From Akkermansia muciniphila (GTDB lineage Bacteria; Verrucomicrobiota; Verrucomicrobiia; Verrucomicrobiales; Akkermansiaceae), in assembly GCA_947624785.1 (NCBI GenBank), contig CANQLV010000011.1, forward strand, positions 30,529 through 94,528: 64,000 nt of DNA, read 5' to 3'. Below are positions 51,982 through 61,008 of the stretch, one piece after another (position 1 is the first letter of the stretch; each line of letters starts with the position of its first letter). The notes beneath the pieces were generated by a model. It was given only the letters and a program-made list of their open reading frames with translations. It searched no databases and was not told the DNA's origin. The translations under genes and the position numbers were made by a program.

Positions 51982-54900
51982 ATGACAGACTCATCCATCC
52001 CGGACATGATGGCGGCGGCGCGCCGTGACAAATGGACTGACCAGCAACTGGCCGCCAAGGCTGTGGAACTGGCGGAATCCATTCTGAAACAGTCGAATGC
52101 CGGGATGCGCAGGAAGGAGAAAAAGCAGGCGGAGCAGATGGAGCGCATGATGAACGATCCTGCGGGCAAGGCCTTTACGCTGGCGCTGGCGGACCGCGTG
52201 TTCCGTCCTTCCTCGCCGGCGCGGGGCGCGGAACTGTTCCGCTACCTGCTGGACGGCTACGGCATTCCCCGTTATTTGTCCGCCGCGGACCGGCTCGCCA
52301 TGAAGCTGGGCGGCAGGTTTTCCACACAGTTTCCGGGCGTGGTAATGCCCATGATTACCAGCCAGCTGAGGAAGGAAAGCTCCAACGTGATTCTCCCGGC
52401 GGAGGAGGGGAAACTGCGTTCCCACCTGCGCCGCAGGCGCAAGGCCGGCATCCGGATGAACATCAACCAGCTGGGAGAGGCCATTCTGGGGGAAAGCGAA
52501 GCCCATCACCGCCTGCAGCAGGTTGTGGACCGTTTGGCGGACAAGGACTGCGACTATATTTCCGTCAAGATTTCAGCCATTTTCAGCCAGATCCATCTGG
52601 TGGCGTTTGAAGAAACCGTGAAGCTGATCCAGGAGCGGCTGCGCATCCTGTACCGGGCGGCCATCACCCATGCGGTGACGCTGCCGGACGGTTCCAAAAA
52701 GCCCAAGTTCGTGAATCTGGACATGGAGGAATACCGCGACCTCCATTTGACGGCGGAGGCGTTCAAGCGCACGCTTATGGAGGAGGAGTTCATGCAGCTG
52801 GAAGCCGGGATTGTACTTCAGGCCTATCTGCCGGATTCCTGGGAGGAGCAGATGAAGCTGTGCGCCTGGGCGAAGGAGCGCGTGGAGCAGGGCGGCGCAC
52901 GCATCAAGATCCGCCTGGTGAAAGGCGCCAACCTGGCGATGGAGAAAGTGGAGGCCTCCATGCATGACTGGGCGCAGGCCCCGTACGGCACGAAGGCCCA
53001 GGTGGACGCCAATTACAAGAGGATGCTCCACTACGGCTGCATGCCGGGGAACGCGGAATACGTCCAGTTTGGCGTGGCCTCCCACAACCTGTTTGATTTA
53101 TGCTATGCCATGCTGCTGCGTGAGCGGGAAGGCGTGCGAGACTGCGTGGAGTTTGAAATGCTGGAAGGAATGGCGAACCATCAGGCTCGCGTGATCCGCC
53201 AGGCGGCGGACGGCTTGCTGCTGTATGCGCCCGTGGTCCTGAAGGAAGACTTCCACAGCGCCATTGCCTACCTGGTGCGGCGGCTGGATGAAAATACCAG
53301 TGAGGAGAACTTCCTGCATGACCTCTTCGGCATGACGCCGGGCTCCCGGAGCTGGGAAATCCAGAAAAAAAGGTTTTTAAAAGCCTGCCAGGAGAAGGAC
53401 GACGTGAAGTACGGCCCCAACCGTACGCAGAACCGCGCCACGGATCCCGTGCCGCCCACGCATTACCGGGACGCCTTTGCCAATGAGCGGGATACGGACT
53501 GGTCCCTGCGGCAGAATGCGGAGTGGATCAACGGCCTGATTGCCGCGGAAAAGGAAAAATCCGGTGAGGAGATTCCGCTGGTCATCAACGGGGAGGAAAT
53601 AACGACCAACCTGTGGGGCGTGGGGCGCGACCCGTCCCGTCATAATGAAGTCTCCTACAAGTTTGCGTATGCAGACTTTGACCAGATTGAACATGCGCTG
53701 GACACCGCGGACAAGGCGCGCTCCTCCTGGGCGTCCAAGAGCGTCGGCGAGCGCGGAGAAATCCTGCACCGTGCGGCGCAGGAACTGTCCAGAATCCGTG
53801 GAGAGGCCATTGCCGCCATGGTGAGGGACGCCGGAAAAGTGCCCACGGAAGCGGATGTGGAAGTGAGCGAGGCCATTGACTTCTGCCGCTATTATGCGGA
53901 AGGCCTGGACCGTGACGGCATGAATGACGGCGTGGAGATGACCCCGCTGGGTACCGTTTGCGTGATGTCTCCCTGGAACTTTCCCTTTGCCATTCCCACG
54001 GGGGGGCTGGCTGCCGCACTGATGGCGGGGAACACGGTGGTGTTCAAGCCGTCCGAGCTGGCCGTTTACACGGCCTGGCAGATTGTCCAGGCATTCTGGC
54101 GCGCCGGAGTTCCGAAGAACGTGCTTCAATTCGTGCCGATGCCGCGCAATGAAATTTCCCACAAATTCCTGATGGATCCGCGCCTGAACGGCGTGATCAT
54201 GACGGGCTCCTACCGCACCGGGAAGATGCTGCGTGAACTGCGGCCGGACCTGCATGTCCTGGCTGAAACCAGCGGGAAGGACGCCATGGTTATTACCGCT
54301 ACGGCGGACCCGGACCAGGCCGTGAAGGACCTGGTGAAAAGCGCCTTCGGCCATTCGGGGCAGAAATGTTCCGCCGCCAGCGTGGCTATTGTGGAAGCTT
54401 CCGTTTATGACAACCCGGCCTTCCTGCGCCAGTTGAAGGATGCCGCCGCCAGTTTGAAGGTGGGAGGTTCCTGGGAGGTCAACTCCGTGGTCACGCCGCT
54501 CATCAAGGAGCCGGAAGGCGACCTGCTCCGGGCGCTCACGCAGCTGGAACCCGGAGAGGAATGGCTGCTCAAGCCGGAACCTGCGGAGGACAATCCGTGC
54601 CTGTGGTCTCCCGGCATCCGTCTGGGCGTGAAGCCGGGAAGCTGGTTCCATCAGACGGAATGCTTCGGCCCGGTGCTGGGCATTATCCGCGCGGAAAATC
54701 TGGAAGAAGCCATTGACATCCAGAATGACTCCGAGTTCGGACTGACCGGCGGCCTCCAGTCTCTGGATGAACGGGAAATCGCCCTGTGGAAGAGCAAGGT
54801 CCAGGTGGGCAACGCCTACATCAACCGCGTCATTACCGGCGCCATCGTCCGCCGCCAGCCGTTCGGCGGCTGGAACCATTCCTCCATGGGGCCCGGCTCC

Positions 54901-55563
54901 AAGGCCGGAGGCCCCAATTACCTGACCATGCTGGGAAGCTGGGAGGAAAAGGCGCTGCCGCAGAAACTGCGCACGCCGGGAGAACGCATCACGGGGCTGG
55001 TGGAAAAACTGTGCTCCGAGCTGCCGGATTGCGCCAAGCGCATCCGTTCCGCGGCCGGTTCCCAGGCCAAATGGTGGATGGAGGAATTCGGCGTGGAGCA
55101 TGATCCCTCCCATATCTACGGGGAAAACAACACGTTCCGTTACGTGCCCGTAAAGGGCATTCTGGCCCGCGTGGAAGGCATCTCCGACGCTGACGCCGCC
55201 ATCCTGCTGCTGGGAGCGAAACTGTGCGGCGCGGCCCTGCACCTGAGCGTGGAGGAAGGGCACCCCTGGATTCAGAAAATGAACGGCTACTATGCCTCCC
55301 TGACGGTGGAGACGGAAGCGGAACTGATCGATCGGATGCCGGATGCGGCCCAGGGCGTGCAATTCCTGCGGGGAACGGGCATCTCCGAGGCTCTGGCGAA
55401 TGCCGCCCGCGCCCGGGATGTGGAAGTGCTGGACCGCCCCGTGCTTGCCAACGGACGTCTGGAGCTGCTGGGCTACTTCCGGGAACAGGCCGTTTCCGAA
55501 ACCGTTCACCGCTACGGCAACCTCATTCCGCCTCCGGGCAGTTTCAAGACGGCCGGGGCGTGA
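51982..55563 (+). CDS. putA: Bifunctional proline dehydrogenase / L-glutamate gamma-semialdehyde dehydrogenase (PutA)
   Basis: 1193 residues from the ATG at 51982-51984 (MTDSSIPDMM). The proline dehydrogenase barrel is at about 150-480 (YISVKISAIFSQIH, IRLVKGANLAMEK, YAPVVLKEDFHSAIAYLVRR). The aldehyde dehydrogenase domain is at about 540-1010, with PWNFPFAIPTGG, catalytic Glu 762 (LAETSGKDAMV) and Cys 796 (GHSGQKCSAAS), and ECFGPVLGI. The N-terminus lacks the DNA-binding RHH domain of E. coli PutA, so it is not its own repressor. About 180 C-terminal residues form the trailing domain. Converts proline to glutamate on the membrane side. Longer frame upstream of 51982 is not conserved-looking. 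Confidence 0.95.
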   Translation: MTDSSIPDMMAAARRDKWTDQQLAAKAVELAESILKQSNAGMRRKEKKQAEQMERMMNDPAGKAFTLALADRVFRPSSPARGAELFRYLLDGYGIPRYLSAADRLAMKLGGRFSTQFPGVVMPMITSQLRKESSNVILPAEEGKLRSHLRRRRKAGIRMNINQLGEAILGESEAHHRLQQVVDRLADKDCDYISVKISAIFSQIHLVAFEETVKLIQERLRILYRAAITHAVTLPDGSKKPKFVNLDMEEYRDLHLTAEAFKRTLMEEEFMQLEAGIVLQAYLPDSWEEQMKLCAWAKERVEQGGARIKIRLVKGANLAMEKVEASMHDWAQAPYGTKAQVDANYKRMLHYGCMPGNAEYVQFGVASHNLFDLCYAMLLREREGVRDCVEFEMLEGMANHQARVIRQAADGLLLYAPVVLKEDFHSAIAYLVRRLDENTSEENFLHDLFGMTPGSRSWEIQKKRFLKACQEKDDVKYGPNRTQNRATDPVPPTHYRDAFANERDTDWSLRQNAEWINGLIAAEKEKSGEEIPLVINGEEITTNLWGVGRDPSRHNEVSYKFAYADFDQIEHALDTADKARSSWASKSVGERGEILHRAAQELSRIRGEAIAAMVRDAGKVPTEADVEVSEAIDFCRYYAEGLDRDGMNDGVEMTPLGTVCVMSPWNFPFAIPTGGLAAALMAGNTVVFKPSELAVYTAWQIVQAFWRAGVPKNVLQFVPMPRNEISHKFLMDPRLNGVIMTGSYRTGKMLRELRPDLHVLAETSGKDAMVITATADPDQAVKDLVKSAFGHSGQKCSAASVAIVEASVYDNPAFLRQLKDAAASLKVGGSWEVNSVVTPLIKEPEGDLLRALTQLEPGEEWLLKPEPAEDNPCLWSPGIRLGVKPGSWFHQTECFGPVLGIIRAENLEEAIDIQNDSEFGLTGGLQSLDEREIALWKSKVQVGNAYINRVITGAIVRRQPFGGWNHSSMGPGSKAGGPNYLTMLGSWEEKALPQKLRTPGERITGLVEKLCSELPDCAKRIRSAAGSQAKWWMEEFGVEHDPSHIYGENNTFRYVPVKGILARVEGISDADAAILLLGAKLCGAALHLSVEEGHPWIQKMNGYYASLTVETEAELIDRMPDAAQGVQFLRGTGISEALANAARARDVEVLDRPVLANGRLELLGYFREQAVSETVHRYGNLIPPPGSFKTAGA

Positions 55564-56174
55564 AGGGGAGCGTTGAACCCTGGCTCCCTAGCGGCGCGGA
55601 CATCAGTATAAAGGCGGAGCAGGAAAATGCCCCGCAGTGCCTTTCGGGGAATGAAGGCTTTCCGGCCTTCATTGGATGAACTTCCGCTGAAGTTCAGCGG
55701 AGGGGTTTTTCTTGCAGGGGCAGAAAAACCGGGTTTGCCCGGTTGGGTAAAAGATGAAACCTGCCGGATAAAGGAATTTCCCGGCGGCTGAACGATGAAA
55801 AGTTAAGGCAGTACGGGAAGGGCCTTCATGGAGCGCCGCGGGCCTCTGCGGCAGCTGAATGAAAATACGGCCTGGGCCGCACTCTCTCTTAACGTCCATC
55901 CGCTGACGCTCAGTTATTTTTTAATTGCCGCAGAGGCTGTGGCGCTCCTGCCCCTCTCGGAAGGGCAAAAAAATTGGAATCCACAGGAAACGCAAACTCT
56001 TCTGATCGGCTTACCGCTGTTGTTAGCTTCTTCCCCGGCTTTCTTCCGTTCCCGCAGGCTTGTTCCTGGGCGCTTTTGTTTCTTTTCTCCATTTTGTGAT
56101 AGAACGTTTCCGGGAAACGGGTATATTTCCGGGAACGTCCGCGACGAAGCGGCGCTTCTCCCTACCACACCTCC
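55564..56174. other. Region between putA and acyltransferase, no gene
   Basis: Contains the putA terminator. The remainder (55720-56170) has only short frames and holds the likely promoter of the acyltransferase gene at 56175 in the AT-richer part from 55900 to 56120; no clear -35/-10 pair is asserted. Confidence 0.45.
55683..55712 (+). terminator. Terminator after putA
   Basis: TCCGCTGAA, one base, TTCAGCGGA, then GGGGTTTTTC. A stem of at least 7 bp with a 5-base loop; U-tract of five. Confidence 0.6.
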
Positions 56175-57329
56175 ATGAGCACCAACCAACCATTGACCTC
56201 CCACGGCACCCACATCGCCTGGGTTGACTTCCTGCGCATCCTGGCCTGTTTTCTCGTTGTCGTGGCCCATTGCTGCGATCCGTTCGTAGGCAGTTTTGAC
56301 GGCACCTTCAACTTTAAATCCGCCGTCTTCTGGGGCAGTCTGGTGCGGCCGTGCGTGCCGCTGTTCGCCATGATCTCCGGCGTGCTGCTCTTTCCCGTCA
56401 CCATGGAAATGGGCGCTTTTTACTCCAAGCGCCTCAAAAGGGTGCTGATTCCTCTCGTCGTCTGGTCCCTGGTGCTTCCCTTGCTCTACTTCGGCTACTT
56501 TGCCGCGGGCGTGCATACGGCCAGCCCCAACATCGTGATGGACAACTACACCTGGAGCGCCACCGTCGGCAAGCTTTACACCTTCCTTTTCAACTTCAAC
56601 TATGACACCACTCCCCTGTGGTACGTGTACATGCTGGTGGGCCTGTACCTCTTCATGCCCATCATGAGCGCGTGGCTGGCGCAGGCCAAAAGGAAGGACG
56701 TGAAAATCTTCCTGGGCATCTGGGTATTCAGCATGACTCTCCCCTACATCCAGATGCTTGCCCCGGCGCTGGGCTATGAAGGCAATTACGGCAACATGGG
56801 CATTCTGGGCGTTTGCGACTGGAACCCGTACGGAATGTTCTATAACTTTGCCGGCTTCCTGGGGTACATGGTGCTGGCCCATTACCTGGCCAAATACCCG
56901 CTGGCCTGGAGCTGGAAAAAAATGCTCGCCATCACCGTTCCCCTCTTTTTGGTCGGCTTTGCCGTCACGTTCTTCGGCTTCTTGGAAACGCAGAAGCACT
57001 TCCCCGGCCAGTATTCCAAGCTGGAGATACTCTGGTACTTCTCCGGCATCAACGTCTTCCTGATGACCTTCGCCATCTTTGCCATCGTCAGCAGGCTCAG
57101 GATCAAGCCCAGCCCGGTGCTGGGCAAGATGGCGGCGCTCACCTTCGGCGTGTACCTGTGCCACTTCTTCTTTGTCCAGTGTTCCTATGACTTCGTGAAC
57201 TTCATTGGAATGGGGGGGCTTCCCTCCGCCGTGAAAATACCGTTGCTGGCCTGCCTGGCCTCCGCCGTCTCCCTGGCGCTGGTATGGCTGTTGAGCCTGA
57301 ACAGGTGGACGCGCAAAAGCATTATGTAA
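56175..57329 (+). CDS. Acyltransferase 3 family membrane protein
   Basis: 384 residues with about ten helices. The family opening IAWVDFLRILACFLVVVAHCCD carries Arg and the His of helix 1. RPCVPLFAMISGVLLFPV and the basic loop YSKRLKRVLIPLVVWS follow. O-acyltransferase of cell-surface glycans. It stands alone with a strong terminator downstream, unlike the two copies inside the polysaccharide operon. Ends with WTRKSIM, a positive cytosolic tail. Confidence 0.88.
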   Translation: MSTNQPLTSHGTHIAWVDFLRILACFLVVVAHCCDPFVGSFDGTFNFKSAVFWGSLVRPCVPLFAMISGVLLFPVTMEMGAFYSKRLKRVLIPLVVWSLVLPLLYFGYFAAGVHTASPNIVMDNYTWSATVGKLYTFLFNFNYDTTPLWYVYMLVGLYLFMPIMSAWLAQAKRKDVKIFLGIWVFSMTLPYIQMLAPALGYEGNYGNMGILGVCDWNPYGMFYNFAGFLGYMVLAHYLAKYPLAWSWKKMLAITVPLFLVGFAVTFFGFLETQKHFPGQYSKLEILWYFSGINVFLMTFAIFAIVSRLRIKPSPVLGKMAALTFGVYLCHFFFVQCSYDFVNFIGMGGLPSAVKIPLLACLASAVSLALVWLLSLNRWTRKSIM

Positions 57330-57728
57330 ACCGCGGATATTTTCCGCAGGGCGCTTCGGGACCACGGCAGTCCCGGGGCGCCTCTTCTTTTGTGGAAAAG
57401 AGAATAAGGCGGTTTCCGGGGAGAGGCCTGCAAAATTCTGGACGGGAAAGAGGGAACAGGCTAGGATGTCCCCGCATCGTGCACAGGCCCAGGTTGCTGG
57501 AGATGCGGGCTTTTTAACGCATGAAAAGCTCCTCTCCCGGTCTCCCTTCCGCCGACCCCAAGCTCACAGGAAATTCCCGGGACACCGGCGATTTTCGTAA
57601 TCCGTTGGGGTTCTGATCTTGACAACTATCATCTCTTTTTTACGGCTTGGAATCCTTGTGCCTCCCATGGGAGGTTGGCGCAAAACGCCCGTTGCGCTGT
57701 TGATACTCAAACCATAGACGCCCAGGCT
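57330..57728. other. Leader side of the CRISPR array, no cas genes
   Basis: After the terminator, 57383-57728 has no gene. The last 130 bases are the leader candidate, with TTGACA at 57619-57624 and a T-rich stretch following. The degenerate repeat is at the other (58.2 kb) end, so the leader should be on this side and the array is transcribed to the right. Confidence 0.5.
57349..57382 (+). terminator. Terminator after acyltransferase
   Basis: GGGCGC, TT, CGGGAC pairs with GTCCCG, G, GGCGCC around a 7-base loop. TCTTCTTTT follows. Confidence 0.75.
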
Positions 57729-58215
57729 GTCGCACTCTCACGAGTGCGTGGATTGAAACAACCTCGTCTGATAGAGTGCTGGCGGTGTCATAACGTCGCA
57801 CTCTCACGAGTGCGTGGATTGAAACATGCGTTGGCCGATGATGGAAACCGGGTCAAGCGTCGCACTCTCACGAGTGCGTGGATTGAAACGGGGACAGGAA
57901 CCCCGCGTGATACCGTTTCACCAGTCGCACTCTCACGAGTGCGTGGATTGAAACTATTGTTGGTGCGGCGTTTAACGGGTGCCGCATGGTCGCACTCTCA
58001 CGAGTGCGTGGATTGAAACTCGATGTCTTGTTTATTTACATTCATGATTTATTGGTCGCACTCTCACGAGTGCGTGGATTGAAACGCGATGCAGCTATTT
58101 TAATAGAAGGAGCTTTTAAGTCGCACTCTCACGAGTGCGTGGATTGAAACTGCTGGTCTTTGTGGAGGGCGAATTCGTCCAGGAGTCGCACTCTCACGAG
58201 TGCGTAGATTGAAGG
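57729..58215 (+). CRISPR. CRISPR array, type I-C-like repeat, 8 repeats and 7 spacers
   Basis: The repeat is 31 bases: GTCGCACTCTCACGAGTG then CGTGGATTGAAAC. Repeat starts are 57729, 57795, 57859, 57924, 57989, 58055, 58120 and 58185. Spacers are 35, 33, 34, 34, 35, 34 and 34 bases. The internal palindrome CGCACTC/GAGTGCG and the ATTGAAAC end match type I-C repeats. The first seven repeats are identical. The eighth is degenerate (G to A in the GTGGATT part, and the ending AAAC replaced), as expected for the trailer end. No cas gene is present within the window on either side. Confidence 0.95.
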
Positions 58216-58551
58216 GTGAATATGATCCCCTTCGACAAGCTGACGGATTTTTTCAGTAAAAACCTGAAGTAAGTCTGGCTCCGTCCGGGAACATCCCATG
58301 GAAGCTTTTTCCCGGCGGTGTTCCCGGAGCACACGGCCAGGGAACGGCAGGGAAGGTTTTATTGGGGGCCGTGTGTGAACGGCAGACCCTCTTTTATTGT
58401 ATCATTGGCAGAAGGCCATGGCGTACAGGGAACGGAAGGGGAGGGATTTTATTCAGGGTTCTCCGCTTTCCCCCTGCCGGGGCGCCCGTAGTTCCATGGG
58501 CTCTGAACGGTCCATGGATACTGTCACTTGAAGAATTGAAAAGAAAAGCAG
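58216..58551. other. Region after CRISPR array, no gene
   Basis: Directly after the last repeat there is a 16-codon frame (58222-58272) ending in DKLTDFFSKNLK and a stop, which looks like the end of a lost gene but is too short to assign. The rest up to the pseudogene at 58552 has no supported feature. Confidence 0.3.
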
Positions 58552-59068
58552 ATGGATATATTGGAAAGAATGCGCCGTGGAGAGTTGACACGGCTGGGCG
58601 ATCCCGGGTACCCGGTCATAGAAGAGTTGATCACGAGGGCCTTCCGCATCACCGGAGAGTGAATGCGGGCTACCATGACGCCGCCGAGACGCGGGCTGGC
58701 ATGAGTGAATTGACTGGGCAGGAGATCGATGAAACGACGTGGATCGTGCCGCCTTTTTATACCGATTTCGGCCGTTTCACACGGTTCGGCAGGGACGCGT
58801 TCGTGAATTGCGGCTGCACGTTCATGGACTGTGGCGGAATAACGGTTGGTGACGGCGTGCTGATTGGTCCGGAAGTGAAGCTGATTACGGAGAATCATGC
58901 GGAGGAACCGGAATTGCGCCATCATGTTTATGGGCGTCCCATCGTGATTGGACGGAGGGCATGGATAGGGGCCGGGCTACCCTTTTACCCGGCGTGACCG
59001 TGGGGGAGAATGCCATCGTGGCCGGCGGGGACGTTCCGGCCCGGTTCATCAGGAATATCAGGCAATGA
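58552..59068 (+). pseudogene. Maltose/galactoside O-acetyltransferase-like gene, broken by two frameshifts
   Basis: Three consecutive reading frames together give a typical hexapeptide acetyltransferase. From 58552, MDILERMRRGELTRLGDPGY with IEELITRAFRITGE is the Mac (maltose acetyltransferase) N-terminal domain. After a one-base shift comes VNAGYHDAAETRAGMSELTG, then PPFYTDFGRFTRFGRDAFVN and GGITVGDGVLIGPEVKL with the NHAEE block. After a second shift near 58970 comes ATLLPGVTVGENAIVAGGDV up to the stop at 59066-59068. Each step is a single-base frameshift. Sequencing error is possible, but two shifts in one gene favour a true pseudogene. Confidence 0.8.
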
Positions 59069-59756
59069 CGGTTTAGGGCAGGCAACGGGAAGGCGCCGGA
59101 GGTTCCGGAAAACAACGGCGTTGAAATGCCCGTGGAGGGATGGATGCCGGCACCGCGTCAGTGGATACCATAGATTCCGGTTGATCGATTTTTCCTTTGC
59201 AGGGCTGAACGAAGAGAGGGCGGCCGCGGTTGTCCGGACAGGCGGATTTTTCCGAAGGGCTTGTTATCCATACCGGAGGCGGACGGTTATGGCATGGGCT
59301 GTCGGCATCGGCAATTTTCAGCTTGAATGGTTCGGCATACTTGCGCTGCCGTTCCTGTGGAGAACCGCGCGAAGCTCTTTTCCGGAAGGGGCGGAGGGAT
59401 GAAGTTCCCGGCATAGTGGGGAAGTTCCGGAGGGGCGGCCTTCCGCCGAAGGGGAACGGAGAAGATTTTTTCAGGCAGAAGGCGGAGTGCCCCCACAGCA
59501 GGTATGACAGGACGGTTGCGCTGGTTTTTTGATCCCGGCATGTCCGGATGGGAAGGGATAGTGTTTTTGAATACGTTCACTATTAACGTGTTGAGTGATG
59601 TTTTAATGAACGGCGTTTTGTGCCGCTCCGGGAGAGAAGGGAAGAAGTTGGATGAGGCGGCCATGGGAAACGTCCTGATTCTTGAGCTTTTTTTCTCGCA
59701 TGCTGTCAAAGGTTTATACAGCATGGAGTTGTACGATTAGGTAGAAAGAATAGTTG
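59069..59756. other. 688-base region without a supported gene
   Basis: Several short open frames, mostly rich in Arg and Gly, with no family motif. The stretch just before the aldo/keto reductase (59560-59750) is AT-rich and must contain its promoter. It may be further decayed coding sequence beside the pseudogene, but nothing can be identified. Confidence 0.3.
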
Positions 59757-60587
59757 ATGATGGAACATTCAGTAATTTTTCCGGACCATCGGAAGGTTTG
59801 CGCCTTGGGGCAGGGAACCTGGAAGATGGGAAAATCCGCGTTGAGGGAGGCCGAAGAAGTAGAGGCGCTGCGCGCGGGCATTGAGCTTGGCATGAGCGTG
59901 GTTGATACGGCTGAGATGTATGGCAACGAGGAGTTGGTGGGAACGGCAATCCGCGGATTGCGCGACCGTGTTTTCCTGGTTACCAAGGTACTTCCCGGCA
60001 ATGCCAGCAGGACAGGAACCAAGGCCGCCTGCGAACGGAGCCTGAACAAGCTGCGTACGGATTATGTGGATTTGTTCCTGCTTCACTGGGGAGGCCCCCA
60101 TCCCATTGAAGATACGGTTGCCTCCATGATTGAGCTGCAGCAGGAGGGTAAGATAAAGGCCTGGGGCGTCAGCAATATGGACGTTCCGGAAATGGAGCGG
60201 TTTTATGCCGTTCCGGGAGGAGTTTCCTGCGCCGCCAACCAGATTCTTTATAATCTGGCCCATCGCGGCGTGGAGTACGACCTGCTGCCGTGGTGCCGGG
60301 AGCGCCACCTTCCCGTGATGGCCTATTCTCCTGCGGATGAAGGGCGGCTGTCCCGCAATCCGGTTCTGATGGAGATTGCGCAGAAGCATGAGGCTACTCC
60401 GGTGCAGATCGCGCTGGCCTGGATTCTGCGCCGCCCCGGAATGATTGCGATCCCCAAGGCCGGTTCCGTCACGCATGTGCAGGAGAATTACCGGAGCTTG
60501 TCCATCAAGCTGACTGCGGAGGATGTGGATTTGCTGGACGAGGCTTTTCCGCCTCCGGGCAGGAAGGTGCATCTGGATTCCTGGTAG
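59757..60587 (+). CDS. Aldo/keto reductase
   Basis: 276 residues, NADPH-dependent (beta/alpha)8 barrel. The catalytic tetrad is Asp 50 and Tyr 55 (VVDTAEMYGNEELVG), Lys 77 (LVTKVLP) and His 110 (DLFLLHWGG). The C-terminal cofactor segment is AIPKAGSVTHVQENYRSL. Resembles the short AKR subfamily (YvgN/DkgA-like). Substrate unknown. Starts within tandem ATGs (59757 and 59760); no partner genes adjacent. Confidence 0.93.
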   Translation: MMEHSVIFPDHRKVCALGQGTWKMGKSALREAEEVEALRAGIELGMSVVDTAEMYGNEELVGTAIRGLRDRVFLVTKVLPGNASRTGTKAACERSLNKLRTDYVDLFLLHWGGPHPIEDTVASMIELQQEGKIKAWGVSNMDVPEMERFYAVPGGVSCAANQILYNLAHRGVEYDLLPWCRERHLPVMAYSPADEGRLSRNPVLMEIAQKHEATPVQIALAWILRRPGMIAIPKAGSVTHVQENYRSLSIKLTAEDVDLLDEAFPPPGRKVHLDSW

Positions 60588-61008
60588 GCCGCGGATGAAG
60601 CGCGGCGTGCGGATTTTTTCGCGGTATCAGGAGCGCCGCAAGTCCTTGCGTCAACTGGGGAGAAAGGGCGCCAGCGAACGATTTTAACATGCGGGTGCGA
60701 TGGGGCATTGGCTACCGCAATTTCTTTGTTCATGGAGAACGGGGAATCGCTTGTGCGTCTCCGCAGGGTTCCATCCGGAGATTTTTTTCTCCCTGAAATG
60801 AGAAAAGGAAGAAGGAAAAGGCGGCAGATATCCGTGCCGTAGTGGAAAAGGAAGGAAAACACTCGTGAACGGTGCTCAGCGGTGCTGTCATTTTCTGGTT
60901 TCAGCCTCTTCCGGTTGCGAAGAGGGATTTAACGCAGCCGTAAAAAAGGCCGCCCTTCCGGAAATACGGTGTTCCGGGGGCGGCCGATGGGTGAGGGGAT
61001 AAAAAGCG
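60588..61008. other. Region between aldo/keto reductase and the Bat operon
   Basis: Contains the Bat-operon terminator (60942-60986, minus strand). No gene or terminator for the reductase is clear in the first 350 bases. Confidence 0.45.
60942..60986 (-). terminator. Terminator of the Bat-like operon
   Basis: On the minus strand, GGCCGCCC and GGGCGGCC pair with an inner CCGGAA/TTCCGG arm; TTTTTTAC follows. Confidence 0.85.

Noticed and set aside
58222..58272. 16-codon frame after the CRISPR array
   Set aside because: The end DKLTDFFSKNLK looks protein-like, but 16 codons cannot be assigned. Kept only as a comment in the region entry.
59230..59532. Open frame before the aldo/keto reductase
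   Set aside because: Possibly decayed coding DNA, but no recognisable family segment and several frames are equally open in this GC-rich stretch.
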